64,000 bases of DNA from Dastarcus helophoroides. Taxonomy: Eukaryota; Arthropoda; Insecta; Coleoptera; Bothrideridae. The stretch covers positions 23,794,162 through 23,858,161 of the forward strand of contig CM053337.1 of the NCBI GenBank assembly GCA_028583605.1. The letters are read 5' to 3'. Under the pieces are notes generated by a model, which was not told where the DNA came from, searched no databases, and saw nothing but the letters and a program-made list of their open reading frames with translations. Of this stretch, positions 35,301-47,300 are shown piece after piece. How positions within the stretch are numbered: position 1 is the stretch's first letter; the number at the start of each line of letters is the position of its first letter. Position numbers and translations under genes: made by a program.

Positions 35301-38300
35301 AAAAAATATACATACTATGGTAAATTTTCTAAGAAAATTGTACATAAAATTAAAAAAAATTCGAATTGGAGTACTTTTCGTTCTTCTGAATTTTCTTAGA
35401 AAATTTACCATGGTAATATATATTTTTTTACACCATCAGAAAGTAGACATTTCAACGAACAAAAAGCTTACCGAGTTTTTTTAAAAAAGCTAAAATTTAA
35501 ACGTGAGATTTTTTGATTGGAAATTAGGGTGCTTTTTCGATATTGAGTCAAAATAAGGTGAAAAAATAAATATTTGAAATCAAAAACATTACAGTGTCTT
35601 TGAGATATACAAAGGTAAGTTTTCACCAAATTTCGTGAAAAAAGAAATTTTTTTGTAAAAGATAAAAATAAAAAACCATAAACCTGGATTTTTAAATTTT
35701 TCACGTAAATTTTGAGGTTATGTTAAAAAAGTGTAGATACAAAAGTTGTAGATCTTCTTATTACCTACAACTTTGCTATTCAAGTTTTTTCCATAGGATC
35801 TGTAGTTTTGCCAGAAATCTAGATAAACAGTTTTTTACCCTTAAAAACTCACCCTCTACCTCTTCCCGACCTCAGATCACCCGTAATTTATTTTTCCTTT
35901 CATTTTTGTTGCATTATCTTAATTTTCTTATAGGTTTCATCCTACTATAATTTTTTTTTGGTTTCAAAAATTATCTACCCTGGACTACAAGATCTAATCT
36001 GGTGCACCCTTTAAAGTCTAAGACGAGTAGTAACAGAATATAGGTAGCTACACTGCCAAAGTTGACCTGCAAATGCTTAGTGGAACGGTTACTCTAAAAA
36101 TACTCAAAGAATTCTCTAACGCAGTGGTTGTCAAGTTTTTGGTTCCTGGTTCCTTTAAGGTGTCAAAATATCTTCGTGATGTAGGTAGTTTGAATTTAAT
36201 ATATAAGTACATAAAATAATAAGGAACATTCTCGTTTTGGGTAAAGCAATTACCTAAACAAATTTTGAAAAAAACACTCGAATGTTGAAATGAAAAGCGA
36301 ACTTTCAAAAAAGTAATTTTTCTGAAATTTTACTTTTTCGATTAAATTTTAATTTTTGTATAATCTATCCAATATTCTTTAATTAGCGTGAAATTTAAAT
36401 TTCACGCTAATATTGAGATCGCAAAGATATGTTCCTCTAAATATTAATTAATCTTCTCATTTAAATTTTGATTTTTGTATAGTTTTCTAAATTCCGAAAT
36501 CCTAAAAAAATATTTTTCCGAAAATGTATACCTTTTGAACACAAACCACCCTAATATTAGAAAAACAAAGCAACTTTAAGATAAAACGCAAACATTTCGA
36601 GGAGAAAGCAAATTCCAGAAAGTGGGATCTGAAAAAAAAGTCGGAAATTTATGGAAAAAGCTTAGTTTTTATAAAAGAAAAAACTCATAACTTAAAGTCG
36701 AAAGTTCGAGAAAAAAGTCGATATTCCCAACAAAGTTAAATTTTGACAAAACTGCCGAATTTCCACTGTAAATTAGTCGAAATTTAAAAGAACACAAATT
36801 TTAAGAAACAAATTCTTATTTTCAAAAAGTCAAAATTAAAAAAATCGAATTTATAAGAGTTAACATTTTGATATTAGGAGTTGGAATTAGTTTTAAAGGC
36901 TTTCTAAGAGATGCGGTTGTAAACGTATGTTGCATGTGGGCACTCCAAAACTATATTCGCGCCAAAGCACTATATTATAGCTTGGATTGTCAGTATGTGT
37001 CATCTTGCGCAAGTGTAAACAACATACATTCGAAGACCATTCAGAATGTCGACTTTCGTGACGAATAAACGCAATTTGCGGGAAGCTTTATTGTTCTGCT
37101 TCCTGAAGAAAACTGCTGCTGCGAGTCGTTTGCTGCTCGAGGATTTCGACATGTGAATACTGGTTTCGACGCTTCAAAAGTGGTGATTTTGACACCGATG
37201 ACAAGGAACGTCCCGGTCAGCCGAAAAAGTTTGAAGACGAAGAATTGGAGGCGTTACTCGACGAAGATCCGTGTCAAACGCTCCAAGAATTGTCCCTATC
37301 ATTGGGAGTTGAATTGTCAACAGTCGGCAAACGTCTCCAAACCATGGGTATGATTCAGAAGCAAGGAAATTAGGTGCCATACGAGCTGAAGCCGAGAGAT
37401 GTGGAGAGGTGGCTTATGACATGCGAACAGCTGCTCGCGCGTGGTTTTTTCCATCGCATCGTCCTTGGCGATGAAAAGTGGATCCATTACGATAACCCCA
37501 AACGAAAAAAATCGTATGAATACCCCGGCCACACATCGTCATCAACGCCAAGACCGACTATCCATGGATTCAACCTCATGCTCTGTATTTGGTGGGATCA
37601 ACTGGGCGTCATTTATTATGAGCTGCTCAAATCGAACGAAACCATCACCGGAGACCTCTACCGAACACAATTGATGCATTTGAGCCGGGTATTGAAGGAA
37701 AAACGGCCGCAATTCGAGCAGCGGCACGACAAAGTCATTTTGCAAGATGACAACGCTCGTCCTCATGTCGCAAAACCCGTCAAAAAGTGCTTGGAAACGT
37801 TGAAATAGGATGTTCTACCGCAGCCGACGTATTCCCCAGATATTGCCCCGTCCGATTACTACTTGTTCCGATCGATGGCATATGGCTTGGCTGACCAGCA
37901 CTTAACCTCTTACGAGGAAACGAAAAAAAAGATCAATACATGGATCGCATCAAAAGGCGAACTGTTCTTTCGAACTGGTATCCGAAAATTGACAGAAAGG
38001 TGGGAACAAGTAATGGCTAGCGATGGACAATACTTTGAATAATCGATTTTTAACCATTTTTGCTCAATAAAGCGTCAAATTTCGAAAAAAAACCTTTAAA
38101 ATTAATTCCAACTCCTAGTATAATCTTCAAATGTTCCGACAATTCTACAAAAAAATATTTTCCTGAAAATGTTCACCCTTTAAATATAAACCAATCAATA
38201 TAAAAAACAACAATTTTAAGAAAAAGGTCAAATGACTCCAACAGCAGCAATGGAGGCGATCTTGTGCCTGCCACCTCTCGATATATTTCTTAAGGAGGCC

Positions 38301-41300
38301 GCACAGGCTTCTGTTCTCCGTCTGCGAGCAGGAGGAATGTAGAATACGGTAGGTAAAATGGTGGGTCACTGGCGCATAATGGAGGAGGCGCTCCAAAAGG
38401 CACCTATTCTGGGTGCGCCGATGGACCATCTACCAGTAAAATATAACTTAACAAAATCCTACCGTATAAAAATGGATGAACTACAAGCGACGACGTAAGT
38501 ATATACACGGATGGATCAAAAACAAATACGGGCACTGGAACAGGAATCTTCTCGAAAGACCTGAACCTAAATGTGAGTATTAAGTTAGATAAATACTCAA
38601 CAATCTTCCAAGCGAAGATGTTGGGAATTTTATATAGCACTGAACAAATGACGCAATTGAACATTACAGGAAAATATATCCAAATAAAGGCGGACACACA
38701 GGCAGCCCTTAAGGCTTTGAGGAATGTGAAAACAAACTCAGTGCTGGTATGGTACTGCCTCCTAGCTTTAGAACGCCTATCTCAAGAGAATGCAATTGAT
38801 CTAATATGGATCAAATGACATTCTGCGAAAGAGGTAAACGAATGCGTTGACAAACTGGCAAGGAAGGGTTCGGAGGGTCAATTCGTTGGACCAGAACCTT
38901 TCCCCTGGCGAGATCAACTGTAAGATCCCTACTCCACAAAGAAACTTATCGTAAACACAAAGCCATATGGGCATCAATAACAACATGCCGACAAACTCAC
39001 GCATTTATTAGAATGCCGTGCAGGGAAAGGGCAAAACTATGCCTACAACTTTCAAGGAATAATCTCAGGATACTTGTAGGGACTTGGACAGGTCACTGTC
39101 GATTAAACAAACCCCTCTAAAGAATGAAAATTATAAACCACCCGAGTTGTAGAGAGTGTTTAGAAGAAGATGATAGTGTCGAGCACGTGATGTGTCACTG
39201 CCCGGCACTAGCATCAATCAGAGGATCCACGCTGGATGACTTTTGGCCTACTGTGGCCAGTTTGAGAGAGGCGCATGGAAGGGACGTTCTTCAGTTTCTC
39301 AACAAGGTTGGGTGGCTGAATGAATGACCAAGGACACCTCAATCACGGGGATAGCACAATGGGCCCAAACAGGGTGGCCTAAGTGCTGGCCTAAGTTTTA
39401 GGTACCTCACAACGAATCCAGGTCAATAGGTAAACAGGTTATTGACGAGGCAAAAGCTGATTTTGATCGTAAAATGCGCCAGAGGCTTATCAACTGTCCG
39501 AACGGTTCCAAGTCCTTTTGGCGATTTGCAAAGTCGATTGGAAAGAATTTTAAACCTCTAAATTTTCTACCCTTACTCGATGAAAATCGCAATATTGCTA
39601 CTACCCCCAAGGAAAAGGCCGACATGTTAGCCTTAATGTTTGCTGAAAATTCCAATCTTGATTCCCAAAACGCAGAACCTCCTATTCTCCCTAAGGTTGG
39701 CACTTCGATGCCTGAAGTTGTTTTCAGACAACGCACAATCAGGAAGAATCTCCTTGAGCTTGACACCTTGAAAACTTCTGGCCTTGATGGTATTCCCGCT
39801 ATTGTTCTTAAGAAGTGCGCCCCAGAGTTGACTCCTGTTCTTAGCAAATTGTTCACACTATTTTACAACAAAGGTGTATTTTCTAACATCTGGAAATCTG
39901 CTAGAGTGCAGCCTGTCCCTTAAAAGGGAAAAAGGAATTTGGCTAACAACTATCGCCCTATATCTTTGTTACCTGATATATCTAAGGTGATGGAAAAGAT
40001 TATCAACATCGAGATTCTCAAATATCTGGAGAAAAATAGAATCATTTCCGACAGAAAATACGGTTTTAGACAACAACGATCCACTGGCGATCTACTGGTA
40101 TAAGTTACTCATATCTGTAACTCAGCTATGGAAAAACATGGTGAGGCTAGGATTGTGGCATTAAATATCTCAAAGGCTTTCGACAGAGTCTGGCACCAAT
40201 CTCTTTTCGCCAAATTAACATCTTATGGTCTTCCTCCTGGACTCTGTCATTTGATATCCAATTTTCTCGCCGACAGATCTCTTCAGGTCTTCGTCGATGG
40301 CATCTCATCCGAGACATTTGCGATTAACGCAGGGGTGCCTCAGTGGTCTGTTCTGTCTCCTACTCTATTTCTGTTACACATAAACGATCTCTTAGCTCAA
40401 CTTCAATCTTATATACGCAGATGATAGTAATCTTGTGTTATCTTTTTTCTTTAACAAACTATTATCCATCGTTGCTTCAGATCGACTTAGGGAACAGCAG
40501 ATACAGACGATCTCGAGATTATTCTGGAAAGGGGTAAGAACAATTTGGTCGACTTCAACGCCTCAAATACTCAGACCGCGGTTTCTCCAAGAAAATATCA
40601 AGGGATAATGCAACAAACATACTAATGGGCTGTAAAATCCTTCCAATGGCATCTGGGATCTAATCTATCTATTCTAGGACTGAATGCGAGCACTAAGTTC
40701 TCTTGGGGTGATCTTGTGCGCGTCATTGCTAAATCCGCCTCTCAGAAGCTAGGCTTTCTTTCTAGAGCTAAAAAGTACTCCACCTCTCATCAGCTATTAA
40801 CACTATACAAAGTTCAAGTAAGGCCAACACTGGAATACTGTTCTCATGTTTGGAGTTTAGCTCCAAAACACACTTTAGCTTTCTTGGATTCAATTCAAAG
40901 AAGAGCGATTCGCCTAATTGATGACGAGAGTCTGACCAATTCTCTCGAAACACTAGAGCACAGGCGTATGGCTGGTGACTTGTATTTTTTCTACAAATAC
41001 TATCATGGAAGATGCTTGCAGGAACTAATAGGATTGATCTCCTCAAGGGCAAGATTCTTGAGGCCTACTAGACAGTCGAGGACCTGTGCGGTCCAGCTTG
41101 ATACAGTGAGGACTTCTGTCTACGGAGACACTTTTTTCTATAAAACTTCCAAGATATGGAACTTGTTATCAAAAGGAATTTTCCCCAAAAATTACAACCC
41201 ATTTTTTTTTTAAGAAGAGGGTTCATCGCCATCTATCCTTATTTCCGCATCCTACTTGCAGTGCTTTGAAAGCATAATGGGGTTACCCTATGCGAGTGGA

Positions 41301-44300
41301 TTAAACTTAAAAAAAAATATTTTAAGAAGAAAGCAAAATTTCTAGAAAGTGTTGAATGAGTTGGAAAAAAAGTCGAATTTTCTGGAAAAGGCTTAATTTT
41401 GATAAAAGAAAAAACCCAAAACTCAAAATCATAAGTTCGAGAAAAAGCAGATATTTCCAAGAAAGTAAAAGTTTGAAAAAAAAGCTGAACATTTATTACA
41501 AAGTCGTCGAAATTCAAAAGAAGTCAAATTTTAGGAAACAAGTCCCAATTTCCAAAAAGTCAAACTTAAAAAAGTCGAATTCATAAGATTTCACAAAAGA
41601 AAATATTCTTGGAGAATATTGCGAATCTAAAAAAAACAAAGATTTAATTGTGAAAAAACTAACATTTGGAGAAAAATTCGTGTTTGGAAGGAGTTCTTAG
41701 CGAACTCTAATTTTGGGCATGTCCCAATTATTGATTCGGCCCAATGTTATAAAAGTTTTCACCTGATTGAACATGCAGAACACTTAGGGTTGAAAAAGAC
41801 TATAGAATATTATTTAGAAAATCTGCCCAACTTACCTTGTCTTTCTCTTTATCTTCCTGCTTCTTATCTTTGACGCCAAGACGCAGAGCCATTCGAATTC
41901 GGCCGGCGGCAACAGCCAGTTCGATTCTGTCGCCAGTCTCTGTAGTGCTCGTGATCAACAGAAGTCCCAGCGGTTTGCTAGTTCGAAACCTCAGAACGAT
42001 GTCCTCGGATTGCGTCAACATCTCGCTGTCCATCGTCACCTCCATGTGTTGGGTGCCGTTAAAGCTGAGTGTCGCGGCTTCTTTGCCGCAAGTTGGGCCG
42101 GTGAACATCGTGTTGGTGCAGTCGCACATGAAACGGTTCCAACCTTCACTGCAAACGCCGCCGTTGAGGCACGGCTGCGAGGGACACTGCTGGGGTTGCG
42201 TATGGCAGAGGGTTCGAATGGAAGCTACAAATAATGAGATTTCTAAAGATACTGTTCGACAAATGTCTGATATCTTATCTTATCTTGGTTTCTGCGTTGA
42301 AGCAAGGTCAAGCAAGCTTAATGTTAGCCAAGCAATTTTGCTTGGCTAACATTGTCCGTCACTCGGTGTTGTGGACGTCTTTAGGAATTGAAATACAAAT
42401 CTTGTCCCCTAAAACCAAGACAGATTAAAAAGCATAACAGAGGTCGTTCAACGCTTTTCAATAGCCAAGGTATCATCTTCAGAGAGATACTCAAGAATTG
42501 TTATCGAAACGCGTTGAAGCAAGCTCTGCTGTGTTTTTTAATCTTTCTCGGTTTCAGGGAACAAGATTTGTATCTCAATATTTGAAGATAACCAAGGACC
42601 AGTCCGTTCCACCAAAATCTTGAGGAATAACAATGAACTGGGTTTAATTCAGAAACCAAGAAGTTCTTATTCCGTGACACGACGAAGTTAGAAATTGTTA
42701 TATTTAGACCACAATTAAATGACGTTAGTAGTTGGCAATAGTTTGATTGGGTGCTGAGGATATCTTTAGGCAGTGGCGGCTGGCGTATATGCACTGTGGA
42801 ACTGCAGCACCCCCAATTTTGCTTACGAGTTTTTTCTCAAGATTTTCTGAACATCTTTTATTTCACAATTTGTAGAAATTTTAGATTTTCTCTGTCTTGT
42901 TTTTAAAGAAATTTTAGGTTTCTTTCACGAAGTTACGACATTTAAAAACCTATTTTATTTTTAATTTTGATCAAAATCACATTTTCATGAACTAATTTTT
43001 GTAAAAGTTTTGAGAAAGAAATCAATAGTTCAAGCAGGAATTAAAATGTTAAGAAAAAACTCAAATTTCTTTGAAAATGTCTGCATTTTAGAAAAATAAT
43101 TACAATTTAAAAAAAAATCTAAATCCAACTCATCTCGCGTTTTAATATTTCTCTAAAAAATAGATTAATGCGGTATCTTCAAATTTGTACCTCAAATCTT
43201 ATTTCGTATAAAAATGTTGAGTTGTTTTCAGATATTTCGATTATTTATAGGAAATTTTGATTTTTTTTGCAAAGTTTTCATTTTTCCCAAAAATTTTATA
43301 AAAAGAAATTTTCTCCAAATTTCCATTTTTCCTGAAAGTAAAATTTCTTCTAGAAATTATAACTTCTCCCGAGTTTTCTTTGTGTTCCTCTAATTTGCTT
43401 CAAAAATGTCAAGTTAAAGTTGATTTCATTTTGTAGTTTTGACAACAAATGTTTGGAACAAACCTTGAAAGCTCTATAAAAATTTTATTTTAACATTTTG
43501 TAAAAAACAAAAAATTTCGACTTTTTTTGCAAAGATGTTTCAAATTTTTTCTCAAATTTCGATTTTTTCTCTAAGAAATTTTGATTTTTTTTCTATAAAA
43601 TTTGTGTTGTTCTCTAAACATTTTATACAAAAAATTTTTTTTGAGATTTCAACTTTCCCTGGAGATTTTCTCTTTAAAATATTTTTTCTTGTAGAAATTT
43701 TGATTTCTCTCTAATTTGCTTTGGAAATTACCAAAATTTTGATATTTCAAAATTCATTTTATTTTGTAATTTTAATAAAAAAACTGAAAATTATTAGATA
43801 TAAATTTAGGGAAAATAAACTTCAAATTTGCATAAAAATAAGAAAACTTTGGGAAAAATATTAAAATTTCAAGAAAAAATGAAGCTTGTACATTTCGATC
43901 TTTTTTACAATTTGATTTTTCTCTAAAAAAATGTTACTGCTGTAGAACCAAAGAGAATTCTGAATCGGATTTTCAATTTTCTTGAAAATGTTAAATTTAT
44001 TCTTGAAATTCCCAAGTTCGAATGTAGAATTTAAATTTCGATAAAAAATAAACGAAATATAAAGACCAAACTCAAATTTTCAAGAAAACGCAGATCACAT
44101 TTCTAGAAAAAGTTGTTATTTGTAAACAATATTTAAATAAAAACATTTCAGAAATTAAATTAGAAAAAATTGTTTGCAATAGATTAATTGTCAAAAATAT
44201 TTTATAATTTTGATTTTTAAAGTGGGAACTATTGAAATTTTTGAGAAAATGAGTCAACATTTCTAGGAGAGTCTCCAAATTTCGAAATTTAATGTTGAAA

Positions 44301-47300
44301 AAAATTCACTAACAATTAATTGTTCTAATTTAATTTTTTTTCAGTAATTTGGAAGTTCCAGAAAAATTTCAAAAATCAAATATTCCAGCTTGAAGCCAAT
44401 TTTTTGTGATTAAAATTCAAATGTTGCCAATTTATTTGTATATAAAATGCAACCTTTTTTGAAAATTTGTTTCAAAACTTTGCACAATTTCAAAAATACA
44501 AAATTTTGTATTAATTTTTTTAAAGTCAAGTGTTGTTTCCAAATTTTTATTGAAAAATGTAAATTTAAAAAAAAAGAAAAATATTACCACAAAATAAAGC
44601 AAAAGTTATCGGAAAATGCGAATTTTAAAAAGGCAGATATTTTGAAATTTTTAGAGAAAGTCAAATTTAAAAAAAAAACCAAGAATTACAAAAAAAATTT
44701 TTAATTTTTAAAATGGTCGACATTTTGAATAATTTTGGGAATTTTTGGAAAAATATGGACATTTAAAATAAATTGCAGAGTTCTTAATTAAATTTTCATA
44801 GAAGCTGAATTTTTTCAATATTGGAGTAAACTCAAAACTATCAAAAAATTCGTAATTATCGGAAAAGTTGAAATTTTGAAAAGATAAAGTTTTAAAAAAA
44901 GTAGAAAATTTCAATAGTTCAAGTTTGAAAACAATCTTTTCTTTTAAGTGGAAGATTAAACTGGAAATGTTTAAAGAAATGTATGAACAAAATTTTAAAA
45001 AAATAGAACTTTTTTAAAAAAAGTCAAATTTTCAAAAAGTCGAAATTTTGGAAAAAAAATCGAAGTTTTGAAATGGAATCGAAATTTTACGAAATAGTCA
45101 AAAATATCAATAAAAGGTTTTAAGAAATATCCGACTTAAAAAAAATCACAATTTTCAAATAAAGGAGAAGGTAAAGTTTCGAAAAAAAGTCGAAAATTTC
45201 AATAGTTCAAGTTTGAAAACAATCTTTTCTTTTAGTCGAAGATTTAATTGGAAATGTTTAAAAGAATGTGTAAACAAAATTTCAAAAAAATAGGACCTTT
45301 TTAAAAAAAAGTCAATTTTTCAGAGTCGAAATTTTGAAAAAAACGTCTAAGTTTTGAAATGGAATCGAAATTTTACGAAATATTAGTGGAAAATGTCAAT
45401 AAAAGATTTTAAGAAATATCTGACAACAAAATAACAATTTTCAAATAAAGGATCGACAGTTTACTAAAAAAATCAAAATTTTGAAAATAGGGGGAAAAAT
45501 AGTCAAAGTTTTTGAGTTTGTCAACAATTTTAAATTTAGGAAAATGACTAAAATTTTGGAAAAATTCAAACTTTTAAAAATGGCTGGAATTCGCAACAAA
45601 GTGGGAATTAAAATAAAAGGTTGAAAATTTCCAAAAAGTGCAGATTTAAGATAAGGGTAAAATTTTTAATAAAGAAAGTCGGAATTTGATGACAAGGCAA
45701 AAATTTTCAAAATGTTTCAAATTTGTAAAAGAAGTCAAAATTTTGCAAAAGAAGAAAATTTTAAAAGAAAAGGGTCGAAATTTATAGTCATAATTAAAAA
45801 AATATCAAAATTGGAAAGGATTTGGGAATTTTTATCGAATTTTCAAAATAATTCGAAATTTTAAAAAAGTTTAAACTTTGAATAGTTGTGAAATTTGCAC
45901 TCAACTTTTCAATTAAAAAAAATTTTCGAAACCGGAATATTGAAAACAGGTGAAAATTATCAGGTAGATCGAGGTTTTCAAAACTCGAAATATTGAGAAA
46001 TTAAAATTTTGGAAAAAGTTTAAATTTTTGGTAGTTATAATTTTGAATCAAAGTGGGAAAATATTTTAAAAAGTTGAAATTTTAGATCAAGAACATTAAA
46101 ATTTTGAAAAAATGTCAAACATTTCATAAAATATCAAAATCGAAATTTCGAAAATTAAGAAGTAACGAAATTTTCAACAAAAAAATCAAAAAATAATCAA
46201 AACTTTGCATAAAAGTCGAAATTTTGAAAAATAGTTGATAAAAACATGTCGAAATTATTAAAAATCCAAATTTTCAATAAAAAATTATAAGTTTTCAAAA
46301 AAAAATTATTAACAAAGATGAAATTAGGAGAAAGTCAAATATTTAAAAAGTTAAAAGTTCAGTTTTGAAAAAATTTATATTTAAAAATTTAAAAAAAATG
46401 TAATACTAAATTTAAAAAAAAATTAGAAGAAGAAAGACAGAACATTGAAAAATCCAAATATTTAGGAAAATACGGACATTTTTAAAACAGTTTTTCAAAA
46501 AAGTTAATACGTCAAAATAAAATAAGGTCGAGATTACAAGAAAAAAATATAAATTTTGCAATATAGTCGAAATTTGGAAAAACAATCAAAAAACGCGACA
46601 TTATCAAAAGTTTTCATTGTCAAGTTTTCAGGGAAATATAAAATTTTCGAAAAGTAACGTTTATAAAATGTCGCAATCTTAAACATTTTAAAACGCTAAA
46701 CATTGTCGCCGCACCCCCATTAGTTTTGGCTACGAGCCGCCCCTGTCTTCAGGTCTAACATTGAACTGGGGTTAATTTAGAAACTAAGAAGATTCTTATA
46801 ACTTGACACAGGCCCGTAACCAGGGGGGGGACTAGAGGGCTGCAGCCACCCCCCGAAATTTTTTGGCTTCAGACTAGATAGAACTGAACTTTCCAGATGT
46901 GCGACCTTTTTGAAAACCATTTTTAATGGATCATGTTGTTTTCGTAATGAAATCCAAGGATGTTTTTATTTTTCAAATTTGGTGCCATTTCTTATTATTA
47001 GAGACCGGATTTTAAGCACAATCAAGCAAGGTAAAAAAGTGAGCAAAATGTTATATTAGGCAAAAACAAGAAGCTAAAGACGACACTAAAAAGGTAAAAT
47101 ACTTTAAAAAAAGGCACTAACAAGCCAAAAACTCACAATTAACAAGAAAAAAACATTTTAAAATCTGGCGAAATTAAAAAAAAATAGATTTTAGGTTATA
47201 CTTAAGATATTCAGAAGGGTATAACATTTTTAAATGAAGAAGTACTTAGGATTTTGAGTTCATTCTCGAATTTTTATTCTAAATCTTAAAATTTTTACCT

